Below, one piece after another: positions 1-9,849 of a stretch of DNA of 64,000 nt (position 1 is the first letter of the stretch; each line of letters opens with the position of its first letter). Source of the DNA: Zea mays. Its lineage: Eukaryota > Streptophyta > Magnoliopsida > Poales > Poaceae. A program made the translations under genes and the position numbers. The stretch is taken from positions 136,288,207 to 136,352,206 of the forward strand of contig NC_050098.1 of assembly GCF_902167145.1 (NCBI RefSeq). The letters are read 5' to 3'. A model generated the notes under the pieces. The model saw only the letters and a program-made list of their open reading frames with translations, ran no database searches and was not told the DNA's origin.

Positions 1-2946
1 AGTGTCTAATGCTGCGAGTTTTGCTTCCATTGTAGACTTTGTTAAGATAGTCTGCTTGCAAGACTTCCAGGAAACAGCGGCACCTCCAAACAGAAACACA
101 TATCCGCTTGTGGCATAAAGCTCATCAGCATCAGAGATCCAGTTGGCATCACAATAGCCTTCCAGCACTTTTGGGTTTCCGGTATAATGAATACCGTATG
201 TCATAGTACCTTTCAAATATCGCAACACTCTATCAAGAGCACGCCAGTGATCATCTCCTGGTTTCGACACAAACCGACTTAGCTTACTCACAGCATAAGA
301 GATGTCTGGCCTTGTTGCACTTGCAAGGTACATGAGCGAGCCAATGATCTGGGAGTATGTCAATTGATCCCTTGCTATTCTTCGATTCTTTCTCAATAGC
401 ACGCTAGGGTCATAAGGTGTTGGAGCAGGATCACAGTCACTAAAACCAAAGCGACTCAATACCTTTTCCACATAATGGGATTGTAACAAAGTTACCCCAC
501 CATTAGCTTCTCTAACAAGCTTGATGTTTAGAATGACATCAGCCTCTCCCAAATCTTTCATCTCGAAATTGCTCGATAGAAGATTTTTAACTTCCTCAAT
601 CACATTGAGATTTGATCCAAAGATCAAGATGTCATCAACATAAAGGCATAGCATAACAGACTCACCCCCACCATACCGATAGTATACACACGTGTCAGAT
701 TCATTTACAACAAAGCCAGCTGCTGTAAGAGTATTATCAAACTTTTCATGCCATTGCTTAGGTGCTTGTTTTAGGCCATACAATGATTTTATCAACCTGC
801 ACATCTTGTTCTCTTGACCATCCGCAATGAACCCTTCTGGCTGATCCATATAGATCTCCTCATCCAACTCTCCATTTAGGAAAGCTGTCTTAACATCCAT
901 CTGATGAATGATAAGACCATAAGAGGCTGCCACGGCTATTAATATGCGGATTGTAGTCAATCGAGCCACTGGTGAGTAGGTATCAAAGAAATCTTCACCC
1001 TCCTTTTGGGTATATCCTTTGGCCACAAGCCTTGCCTTGTACCTCTCAATTGTACCATCAGCCCTAAGCTTTTTCTTGAAGATCCATTTGCAACCTATAG
1101 GTTGACAACCATAAGGACGGTCAACGACCTCCCAAGTTCCATTAGACATAATAGATTCCATCTCACTCCTTACTGCTTCCTTCCATAAGTCAGCATCAGG
1201 AGAGGAATATGCCTCACTAATGGTAGTTGGTGTGTCTTCCACAAGGTACACTATAAAGTCATTACCAAAGGATTTTGCAACCCTCTGTCTCTTGCTCTTT
1301 CGAGTGACTATAGTGTCATCCTCCTCAGGGATGTGCACGTGAGAATCCTCAGCATGATCTATAGGAATCGACAGTTCGTGCTCATGGGGAATTATAGTCT
1401 CATGACTTGTATCACTAGGTGTATTCTTCATGGGAAACTCATTCTCAAAAAATGTTGCGTCTCTTGATTCCATGATAGTATCATCATACATATCAGGCAC
1501 ATCAGATTTTATAATTAAGAACCTATACCTAGTGCTATGAAAAGAGTACCCAAGGAATACACAATCAACAGTTTTAGGCCCAAGTTTACGCTTTTTGTTG
1601 ATTGGCACATTCACTTTAGCTAAGCAACCCCAAGTGCGCAAATATGAGAGATTTAATCTTCTCTTTTCCCATTCCTCAAATGTTGTGATCTCTTTGTTCT
1701 TTGTTGGAACTCTATTCAGGACATGACATGCCGTCAAAATCGCCTCACCCCACCATGCCTTGGATAATCCCGCTGTACTCAACATGGCATTCACCAAATC
1801 TGTTAGAGTGCGGTTTTCCTTTCAGCAATCCCATTGGATTGTGGTGAGAATGGTGGTGTCCTCTCATGAATAATACCATGTTCCATGCAGAACTCATCGA
1901 ACACATTAGAGAAATATTCTCCACCTCGATCAGACCTTAACTGTTTTATTTTCCTCTCAAGTTGGTTCTCAACTTCAGCTTTATAGGCCTTAAAATAATT
2001 GAACGCTTCATCTTTTGTTTTTAAGAGAAACACATAACAAAATCTAGTGGAGTCATCTATAAAAGTGAGAAAGTATCTTTTACCACCTTTGGTCAAAATT
2101 CCATTCATCTCGCACAGATCAGAATGAACAAGTTCTAGAAGTGCCAAACTCCTCGCCTCAGCAGCCTTGTGAGGCTTGCGAGGTTGTTTTGATTCAACAC
2201 ACACATGGCACTTAGACTTTTTGACCAAGTTAAATTTAGGAATTAGATTTATATTTGCTAGTCGCATAAGACAGCCAAAGCTTGCATGACAAAAACGTGA
2301 ATGCCATAAATCCGACTCATCAGAAAAATGAACAGAATTCACGAGTTTATTACACACATCATGCAGTGATAAGCGGAACAAGCCTCCGCAGTCATATCCT
2401 TTACCAACAAAAATACCATGTTTAGACACAACACATTTATTAGACTCAAGAACAACTTTGTAGCCATCTCGACATAGCATAGAAGCACTAACGAGATTCT
2501 TCTTGATAGAGGGCACATGCTGCACACTCTTCAATGGCACCGTCTTTCCCGAAGTAAACTTCAGAATGACCGTACCAACACCAAGAACATGAGCACGCGA
2601 CCCATTTCCCATTAACAAGGCGCCAGACCTCCCGACCTGGTAGGAGGAGAACATAGAGGCATCAACACACACATGAATGTTTGCACCACTGTCCATCCAC
2701 CACTCAGGTGAATTACAGACTGAAAGAACAAATGGTAAAGAATTACCATACCCAGATGTTCCACCTTCAGTTCCAGTGGTTACAACATTAGCTGATTTCT
2801 TGTATTGAGTGAACTTGCGATCAGGGCACTCTCTTGCCCAATGTTGATCACTGCCACAGACAAAGCAACCTCCCTTTCCCTTGTTATTGTTGTTCTTCTT
2901 TTTAAACTGTGCTGTATGAACAGGTTTATTTGCATTCTCTTGTTTG
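1..2946 (-). pseudogene. copia pol: protease, integrase, RT, RNase H (partial, frameshifted)
   Basis: The frame shows a zinc knuckle near 2830-2870 and the protease motif DSGA at about 2696-2685. The GAG-pre-integrase HHCC finger (H..H, CHVC) lies near 2310-2200. The integrase core follows with DLCEMNG, SDRGGEY and the late glutamate in NGIAERK. The YVDD box of reverse transcriptase is at 642-631. RNase H begins near the left edge. A one-base loss in an A run near 1815 shifts the frame just after the integrase glutamate; beyond it the frame stays open to the window edge. With the gag stop at 2949 that makes two visible lesions, so this copy is recently dead or needs complementation. Domain order INT-RT-RNH is diagnostic of Ty1/copia. 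Confidence 0.85.
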
Positions 2947-2948
2947 TT

Positions 2949-3623
2949 CTAGTTTTTCTTCTTGTTAAACTTGCGGAAGTTTCTCTTCTGCACCACATTA
3001 GCAGTAGAGGTCTCAACACCTTTTCCACTGTCCTTTGTTCTAGCCCTTTCCTCAACATCAAGAGTACCAATGAGCTCTTCCACATTGAACTCTTGTCTCT
3101 TATGTTTGAGAGAGGTAGCAAAGTCCTTCCAAGAAGGTGGCAACTTGGCGATTATACCGCCAGCCACAAACTTGTCAGGCAAAGGACAAGGAAAAAGTTC
3201 GAGTTCCTTAGCTAGTGCCTGAAACTCATGAGCCTGTTCCACTACAGATCGGTTCTCAACCATCTTGTAGTCATACAGCTGCTCCATGAGATACAGCTCG
3301 CTACCAGCGTCAGTAACTCCAAACTTTCCAACAAGAGCATCCCACAGCTCTTTCCCCGTGGGAAGGATGATATAGCTTTTCTGGAATTTTGTGTCAAGTG
3401 CGCTAATCACTGCACCTCGAAAGAGGTTGTCTTCAGCCTTAAACTTAGCCTCATCCTCAGGAGGTAAGTTGGCAGGCTTGCCCTCAGCGGCATGAAAACA
3501 AGGCATTGCAGTTAGCCACAATTCCATCTTAGCTTTCCATATCAAGAAGTTTTTACCATCAAAAGGATCAGGCTTTAGCACAGCAGCAAAACCTCTGACA
3601 GAAAAATGCCTAACATTAGGTTT
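2949..3623 (-). pseudogene. copia gag (UBN2-type) with premature stop
   Basis: About 225 codons of a plant copia gag begin with the conserved stretch around KPNVRHFSVRGFAAVLKP. The UBN2-like capsid region follows (residues around LWDALVGKFG and LPPSWKDFATSLKH). A TAG at 2949 interrupts the frame shortly before the zinc knuckle, which is still readable further downstream. The frame is also open upstream through the LTR to 4034, but that part encodes an unlikely hydrophobic peptide and is probably untranslated leader or U5 sequence. Confidence 0.8.
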
Positions 3624-3629
3624 TTGGAT

Positions 3630-4225
3630 TGTTAGAAATATAGGCATTTTCCGTATTATTTTAATTCCATAAATTAACATTATGATGATGACATATAATA
3701 GATAATCAAACATAGAAAACGTAATCTCAAAAATATCCATAACAATATGGATCATGAGAACACAAAGCATATGAAGCATGTAAATCATATAAATAAAATA
3801 AGTATATAAACATGGTTCATGGATTATTATGGAACAACTGGAAATAAACAGATAACAATATAAACAGGATGACTGTAAAAATAAGACAGACGGATATAAC
3901 ATATTATAATACGATAGAACAGAGCTACATACGACATATATAATATGCAGAATATAAAACAGTAACGAACTGTATTGATCATACCCTCCCATGCGCTCCG
4001 AGGATCCTGATCCTTGTCCAACTTCTCTTGTCATCCGATCGAGATGAAGACGCCAGGAACCAGCGATGAAGACAACGACAGACGTTGGGCAGTCGCGTAG
4101 ACGCTCCCCAAAAACCTAATTGTCGATCCCCCGTGCAAGGTCTCGAACGGCACCGGCTTCGGAGGCACCTGCCCTCTCGCTTCTCTGTGCGCGCAGAGTC
4201 ACGAGATGGAAATACCCTCACTCGG
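3630..4225 (-). repeat. LTR segment of the copia element (copy A)
   Basis: On the plus strand this begins TGTTAGAAATATAG, so in element orientation it ends in CTAACA, a normal LTR 3' end, right next to gag. It is repeated at 5134-5729 without net length change. By eye about 17-18 differences are seen in 596 bp, roughly 97 percent identity. Confidence 0.75.
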
Positions 4226-4290
4226 CGGCTGGACTGTGAGTCTGAAAAGAAGTGTTTTCTCTCGTGTACCGAGTGACAGGGGTGCTCCTC

Positions 4291-4297
4291 TATTTAT
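4291..4297 (-). promoter_or_regulatory. TATA box of copia LTR
   Basis: ATAAATA on the minus strand, upstream (in element sense) of the repeated R-U5 part and downstream of the 31-bp repeats. It is therefore the likely core promoter of the element. Confidence 0.5.
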
Positions 4298-4328
4298 CCT
4301 CTCACAGAGGGAAGCTGAAGGAGAAAGG

Positions 4329-4421
4329 TCGCCGAGTCACGCCAAGGGTCGGTCAGCACTCGCCGAGTCACGCCATGAGTCGGCCAGCACTCGCCGAGTC
4401 ACGCCATGAGTCGGCCAGCTG
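4329..4421 (-). repeat. three tandem 31-bp repeats in LTR U3
   Basis: Three consecutive units start at 4329, 4360 and 4391. Each has the form TCGCCGAGTCACGCC followed by a CATGAGTCGGCCAGC-like half. Related GTCACTCGGCTG motifs continue to about 4480. Repeats just upstream of the TATA box are typical of retrotransposon enhancers. Confidence 0.75.
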
Positions 4422-4537
4422 AAGGAGAAGGGTCACTCGGCTGGCTGACGAAGAGACAGAGTCACTCGGCTGACGAAGAGACAGGCAACTGAAAGGTTAA
4501 CGCGGTTAGTGAGTACTAAAAATTAACACAACCACAC

Positions 4538-4625
4538 CACGCCCGCTCGCCTGCCTCGCCTCGCCTCGCCACGCCACGCCACGTCCGGCCCGGCCGGCGG
4601 CGGCGGCGGCGCGCGCGCGTGTGGC
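4538..4625. repeat. GC-rich simple repeats
   Basis: Low-complexity runs follow each other here: CGCCT, CCACG, GGC and finally CG repeats. No gene is seen between 4500 and 5050. Confidence 0.7.
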
Positions 4626-5050
4626 ACGGCCTTGTCCATTTCTTGACTTCTCAAGTTAAGTGGAATAAATCCCACCATATAAGTCAATCCAAAAGACCCT
4701 TGGACTTCCAATGTGTTGCAGTTCTGTTGTCCTGTATCGATTGGTTTTGGCTGGCAAGTGGACGTCTGTCCATGGTGATCGCAGGTACAAGTAAGTTCAT
4801 AAATTAACTAAACGACGATCAAAGCTGGTAGTTTATATTTGAGTGTTTATTTTGGTCTCTGCTGGTTGAGGTCATCACTGCAGGTGCATGTACCTGCTTA
4901 GGGTGTACAGGTGTAGACAATTAGTAATTTAACTTGACAAATTTTATAAGAAGTATATGATAGAACGATTCTCGAAGAGAAAATTACCTCCAGCAACTAG
5001 TGGCGAAGGATCTTCCCAAAGAATTGAAATAGTGTTATTTTAATTTAATA

Positions 5051-5129
5051 CTCCATCCGTTCTTTTTTATTTATCGTGTTTTAGTTCAAAATGAACAAGC
5101 ATGCAACAAATATTCAAGAACAGAGGTAG
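5051..5129. mobile_element. 79-bp Stowaway-like MITE
   Basis: The left end CTCCATCCGTTCTT and right end AAGAACAGAGGTAG are inverted repeats of the common grass Stowaway terminus. They are flanked by TA dinucleotides at 5049-5050 and 5130-5131. It is very short for the class, so it may be internally deleted. Confidence 0.65.
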
Positions 5130-5133
5130 TATT

Positions 5134-5729
5134 TGTTAGAAATATAGGCATTTTCCGTATTATTTTAATTCCATAAATTCACATTATGATGATGACATAT
5201 AATAGATAATCAAACATAGAAAACGTGATCTCAAAAATATCCATAACAATATGGATCATGAGAACACAAAGCATATGAAGCATGTAAATCATATAAATAA
5301 AATAAGTATATAAACATGGTCCATGGATTATTATGGAACAACTGGAAATAAACAGATAACAATATAAACATGATGACTGTAAAAATAAGACAGACAGATA
5401 TAACATATTATAATACGATAGAACAGAGCTACATACGACATATATAATATGCAGAATATAAAACAGTAACGAACTGTATTGATCTTACCCTCCCATGCGC
5501 TCCGAGGATCCTGATCCTTGTCCAACTTCTCTTGTCATCCGATCGAGATGAAGACGCCAGGAACCAGCGATGAAGACAATGACAGACGTTGGGCAGTCGC
5601 GTAGACGCTCTCTAAAAATATAATTGCCAATCCCCCGTGCAAGGTCTCGAACGGCACCGGCTTCGGAGGCATCTGCCCTCTCGCTTCTCTGTGCGCACAG
5701 AGTCACGAGATAGAAATACCCCCACTCGG
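5134..5729 (-). repeat. LTR segment of the copia element (copy B, truncated)
   Basis: A second copy of 3630-4225 starts two bases after the Stowaway MITE. Similarity stops abruptly at about 5729, so the U3 part is missing. It is most likely the remains of another LTR of the same family. Confidence 0.75.
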
Positions 5730-6145
5730 CCGTCGCCGTCGAAAATGAACCGTTGTGCTATTGTGACATACGTGGATAGCTCAGAAATAAATTTAAAATG
5801 TTATGTATTTTTCATTATTTTCTAATATCGCACATGGGGGTAATTGTTTTTAAAACAGAAATAAACCCAGTGATACTAACGACAATAATGATTAGATTAT
5901 ACCACAGCATATATCGCCACATGCATGTCTCTCATCTTTGAGATATTTCAGCACATTTGTTTTTTTAGCATATCTCATAAAGGAATGGCGTCCATGCTGC
6001 CTCCGATTAATAATAATATTTTTAAAAGTTGTCCGTCGTACGTTTTATTGCTTGACATAAATATGCTCGTCGTACGTTTTATTAAAGGAATAAAATCTTG
6101 GAGGACCCCTGCTGGCCGGACGATCTCTCTGGTAAATAAATATGC
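5730..6145. other. non-coding 3' flank of the dioxygenase gene
   Basis: AT-rich sequence with no gene seen. It contains a 16-bp direct repeat, CGTCGTACGTTTTATT, at about 6035 and 6070. It probably includes the 3' UTR and terminator of the gene ending at 6146. Confidence 0.5.
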
Positions 6146-7382
6146 TCATATCTTCTTCTGGATATTCTTAAGATCTGTAGTCTGGTTGATGGATGACCCC
6201 AGCTTGACAGTGTTGTACATGCGCATGAAGTCACCGAACCTGATGGTGCGGTAGCACGGTGGCTTGTCCCCGGCGAGGAACTCCTTTGACGGGCCGATGA
6301 GGCAGTCTGGGGTGGGCATGATGAATGTGGCCACCGCCGTCCGCGCCAGCGTCGAGCTGGTCACCACGCGGTGCTCAACGCTCTTCAGCAATCCGTTGGT
6401 CACCACCTAGATGCATGCATGCATGGATCGATGGAAGAAGACCACAAAAGCATGCAATTAATTACACGGAGAATAATAAGAAGTAGGCAATTAGTGAATC
6501 AAATGCGGACCTCGAGTTGCTGGCCGAAGTTGACGACCAAGGCACCGGGCATGGGCTCGACCTTTATCCACTCTCCCCTGTAGGCGACGTCGAGGCCATA
6601 GACGGAGCCTTGGAGGAGGAGGGTGATGAGGTTGCGGTCGCAATGTGGCGGCAGGCCGAGCGTCTTCTCCGGGCTGGGGCACGGAGGGTAGTGGTTGACG
6701 TTGAGGACCACGTCGCCGGCGCTGATGTCGCCCTCGAAGTAGTCGGGCCGGATCCCCATGGCCTCGGACAGCAGCCGCAGCAGCTCCACCCCCAGCCCTC
6801 TCGTCAGAGCGGTGAAACGCTCCACGACACCCCTCAGCCGCTGGGGCGTGTGCGGCCAGTCGTCCCTTGTGCCGCTGCCGACCGGGAAGGACGAGGGGCA
6901 GGCGAGGCGGAGGCAGTCCCGCCAGTACTTGTCGCCGCCCGTGTCGTAGGTTGTGCCGGAGAAGATCCGGTTGGGTCTCTGACTGTCCTCCGAGTACATG
7001 TACGCCTTGCTCGCCGCCGGCAGCTGGAAGAACTCCTCGCACACCTCCAGCATGTCGCGCATCACCTCCTCTGGGATGCCGTGCTCCACCACCTTTTGCG
7101 TTGCAGTGCACAGTACGTATAGTACGTGTTAAAACAATATAGTTAGCCAGTGCCGAGAATAGTTGCATTGCATTTGCATCTCACCAGGAAGAAGCCGAAC
7201 TCCATGCCGGCGTCGAGGATAGCGCGGCGGACCTCGTCGCGGCTGCGAGACATGTCGATAACTGGCAGGGAGGTGACAGCGGAGACGGCCGGCGGCACGT
7301 GCTCACGCGAGAAGACGGAGGAGCGGTCCAAGGCCAATGCCTGGGCCTGGGACGACGGGGCTAGGTGGAGCATATTCTCCAT
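6146..7382 (-). CDS. IDS3-like 2-oxoglutarate/Fe(II)-dependent dioxygenase, 3 exons
   Basis: The exons are 7382-7185, 7092-6511 and 6406-6146 (66, 194 and 86 codons), giving 346 residues. Both introns (92 and 104 bp) are GT-AG and phase 0. An in-frame ATG also exists at 7442; I chose 7382 because the MENMLH start fits the family. The protein has the DIOX_N domain and a C-terminal 2OG-FeII_Oxy domain. Iron ligands are His216, Asp218 (in PPHCDRNLITLLL) and His272. Arg282 should bind 2-oxoglutarate, but the usual R-x-S motif reads R-T-A (Ala284). Motifs such as GGDKYWRDCLRLACP, FEGD and NFGQQLE point to the barley IDS3/IDS2 group, soluble cytosolic enzymes of mugineic acid hydroxylation. Maize is known to secrete deoxymugineic acid rather than mugineic acid, so the substrate here may differ. 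The gene looks intact and stands alone among transposons. Confidence 0.9.
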
Positions 7383-7603
7383 GAATGGAACGAGGGGAAA
7401 GTGACGGACGGAGCTCTCTGATCGAGATGGAGACCAGACCACGCACTAGTTAATTTGGGCCTTCAGAAGAGTGGTAAAAAAAACATGAAACATATATGTA
7501 GTCAGCAACAAGCTTCCTGCGTGCGTACGTGTGCATGCATTAACTGCGCTCCAACAAGATTTCTCAGTGTGCTTTGCTTATTAGTTAACTACGAACTTAA
7601 TCC

Positions 7604-7613
7604 TATATATAAA
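7604..7613 (-). promoter_or_regulatory. TATA box of the dioxygenase gene
   Basis: On the minus strand TTTATATATA lies about 220 bp upstream of the ATG at 7382, giving a 5' leader of roughly 190 bp. No convincing iron-deficiency element (IDE1/IDE2) was recognised nearby. Confidence 0.5.
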
Positions 7614-8112
7614 AACAAAATCCACACTCTGGCCGGCTTCGAATCTTCACACGCAAACTACTATTCATCATGTTGACATCCATTGCCACTACATTTCATT
7701 ATGTCGTCATCCACTGCCAATGCATTGCCAGCTAGCTTTAAACACACAGACACACGCACCGCAGCTAACGGCTTAAACATTTCACCATGTTGACATCCAT
7801 GGCCAGCTAATAACTTTGAATCTATACATACCTCAGTAGCTTTGGTCTCCTGCAGTCAGCTATCCACGTCTCATCTGTCCTCAACTAGCTTTCAAATTCA
7901 ACTGCACTGTATACGCGCATCATCACCAACAAGCTTTCAATCGCTTCAACAAGTTATATGTCATCACCAACACGCCATCTTCGCTAAAGGACACTACCTT
8001 TCCCGTATGCATCCTGTGCAAGTTATGTATCACCACACTCGACTTCTTTGCCACCGGGGAACAAGACCCTTTTACACTCGTCAAAGGTCAAATAATACTC
8101 GATAAATATTTT
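7614..8112. other. upstream intergenic region
   Basis: No gene is seen. There are short internal repeats around CATGTTGACATCCAT (about 7667 and 7785) and CCAGCTA. This is probably the distal promoter of the dioxygenase gene, ending at the CACTA insertion. Confidence 0.4.
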
Positions 8113-8599
8113 ATCCATTAGCAGAAAAGAGCTCAAATGCTTCTGTGAAGTTTGATTTTTACAGGCGGTTTCAGTTATCAAACGCCAGTGGTATTTTTAG
8201 TGGCGGGTTTCTTAAGAAACCACCGCCACTAGAAATCATTTTCATCATGGATTTTTTTTACTTTTTCGAATGACCTCGTATGAAAAAACCACCGACAAAA
8301 AAAGTTGTAGATCTCTAAAAGTTATGAAACTCTGTAGTTGACAAACTATTTTATTTGTAATCATTTTAGCTCTCAAAAATTGCATCTAAATTTGTCAAAT
8401 TTAAAATACAAAGTTTGCAAACAAACTCGAATGGAAAAAGTAACAAAATAAAAGTTGTAGAACTTCAAAAGTTATAAAATTTTATAGTTGACAACTTTTT
8501 TATTTGAATTCGTTTACAGCCTCAAATAGTCAATTTATACTCACATTGTTCTAGTGGGTGGTCAACAAAACTGCAATTTACACATGAAGTAAATGATAG

Positions 8600-9800
8600 T
8601 GAAAGGGAAATAGGGTCAAACCTTTTCCTAAATGATTTTGGTGGTTGAATTGCCCAACACAAATAATTGGACTAACTAGTTTGCTTTAGATTATAAGTTT
8701 TACAGGTGCCAAAGGTTCACAATAAATCAATACAAAGCTAAAAGAAAGGGTTCAAAAAAAAAGGACCAAAGCAACCGAAGGCTGCTCTGGTCTGGCGCAC
8801 CGGACTGTCCGGTGTGCCACCGTACTGTCCGGTGTGCCACCAGACAGTCCAGGGAGAATCACTCCGAACTTGCTAGCTTCGGGTTTTGTGGGAACCACTC
8901 CGCTATAATTCACCGGACTGTCCGGTGTAGCACCGGACTGTCCGGTGTGTCAGCGGAGCAACGGCTAACTGCGCCAACGGTCGTCTGCAAAAGTATACAG
9001 TGAACAGTGCAGCTGCGCGCGCAGAAGTCAGAGCAGGCGCCAGAAGGCGCACCGGACAGTGAACAGGACATGTCCGGTGCACCACCGGTCTGTCCGGTGG
9101 CCCACATGTCAAAAGCTCCAACGGTTGGGTGACGTGGCTGGCGCACCGGAGAGTGTCCGGTGGCGCACCGGACTGTCCGGTGCGCCCTTCGACAACAGCC
9201 TTCCCCAACGACCATTTTGGTGGTTGGGGCTATAAATACCCCCCCCCCAACCACCACTCTTCAAGTCACCCAAGCATTCACTACTCCTCATTCAATACAA
9301 GAGCAATACACAACACTCCAAGACACAAATCAAAGCCTTCGATCAAATCAAAGTCCATAATTCAACTCTAGTTTTTAGGACTTGTGAGAAGATCGACTTG
9401 TGTTCTTTTGTTGCTTGGTTGGCTTTCTTCTTCCTCTCATTCTTACTCTCAAAGCCTTGTAAGCAAAGCAAGAGACACCAATTGTGTGGTGGTCCTTGCG
9501 GGGTCTAAGTGACCCGGGAAATCAAGGAAGGAAGCTCACTCGGTCTAAGTGGCCGTTTGAGAGAGGGAAAGGGTTGAAAGAGACCCGGTCTTTATGACCA
9601 CCTCAACGGGGAGTAGGTTTGCAAGAACCGAACCTCGGTAAAACAAATCACCGTGTCATCCGCTCTTATTCGCTTGTGATTTGTTTTCGCTCTCTCTTTT
9701 GGATTCGATTATATTTCTAACGCTAACCCCGACTTGTAGTTGTGCTCAAACTTTATAAAATTCAGGTTTGCCTATTCAGCCCCCCTTTAGGCGACTTTCA
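8600..9800 (+). repeat. 5' LTR of Sirevirus 1
   Basis: 1,201 bp, TGAAAGGG...GACTTTCA. The U3 region carries many CACCGGACTGTCCGGTG-type palindromes (8798-9185). The TATA box TATAAATA is at about 9231-9238. Confidence 0.95.
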
Positions 9801-9802
9801 AT

Positions 9803-9814
9803 TGGTATCAGAGC
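9803..9814 (+). promoter_or_regulatory. primer binding site, initiator tRNA-Met type
   Basis: TGGTATCAGAGC, two bases after the 5' LTR, complements the 3' end of plant initiator methionine tRNA, as usual for copia elements. Confidence 0.95.
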
Positions 9815-9849
9815 CCGGTACTTCATTAAGAGCCTAACCGCTCGAAGTG

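Larger units (their letters stand above)
1..4500 (-). mobile_element. Ty1/copia element, Tnt1-like, left part outside window
   Basis: A minus-strand copia retrotransposon. Reading leftward there is an LTR end at 3630, a gag region (about 3623-2780), an aspartic protease motif, integrase, reverse transcriptase and the start of RNase H, which runs off the left edge. The LTR on this side contains a TATA box near 4291 and 31-bp tandem repeats, so U3 reaches beyond 4420. Its outer boundary was not found. The family resembles the polyproteins usually labelled Tnt 1-94. No clear tRNA-Met primer site follows the LTR end, so the 5' leader may be rearranged. Confidence 0.85.

Noticed and set aside
3827..4021. 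Small hydrophobic frames (also 5331-5525) that look like membrane proteins
   Set aside because: They come from AT-rich LTR sequence present in both LTR copies and have no family resemblance.
6517..7122. 201-codon plus-strand frame
   Set aside because: It is the reverse of dioxygenase exon 2; GC-rich codons make the opposite strand open. The minus strand has the domains and splice sites.
7443..7700. Iron-deficiency promoter elements upstream of the dioxygenase
   Set aside because: No stretch similar enough to IDE1 or IDE2 was found by eye.
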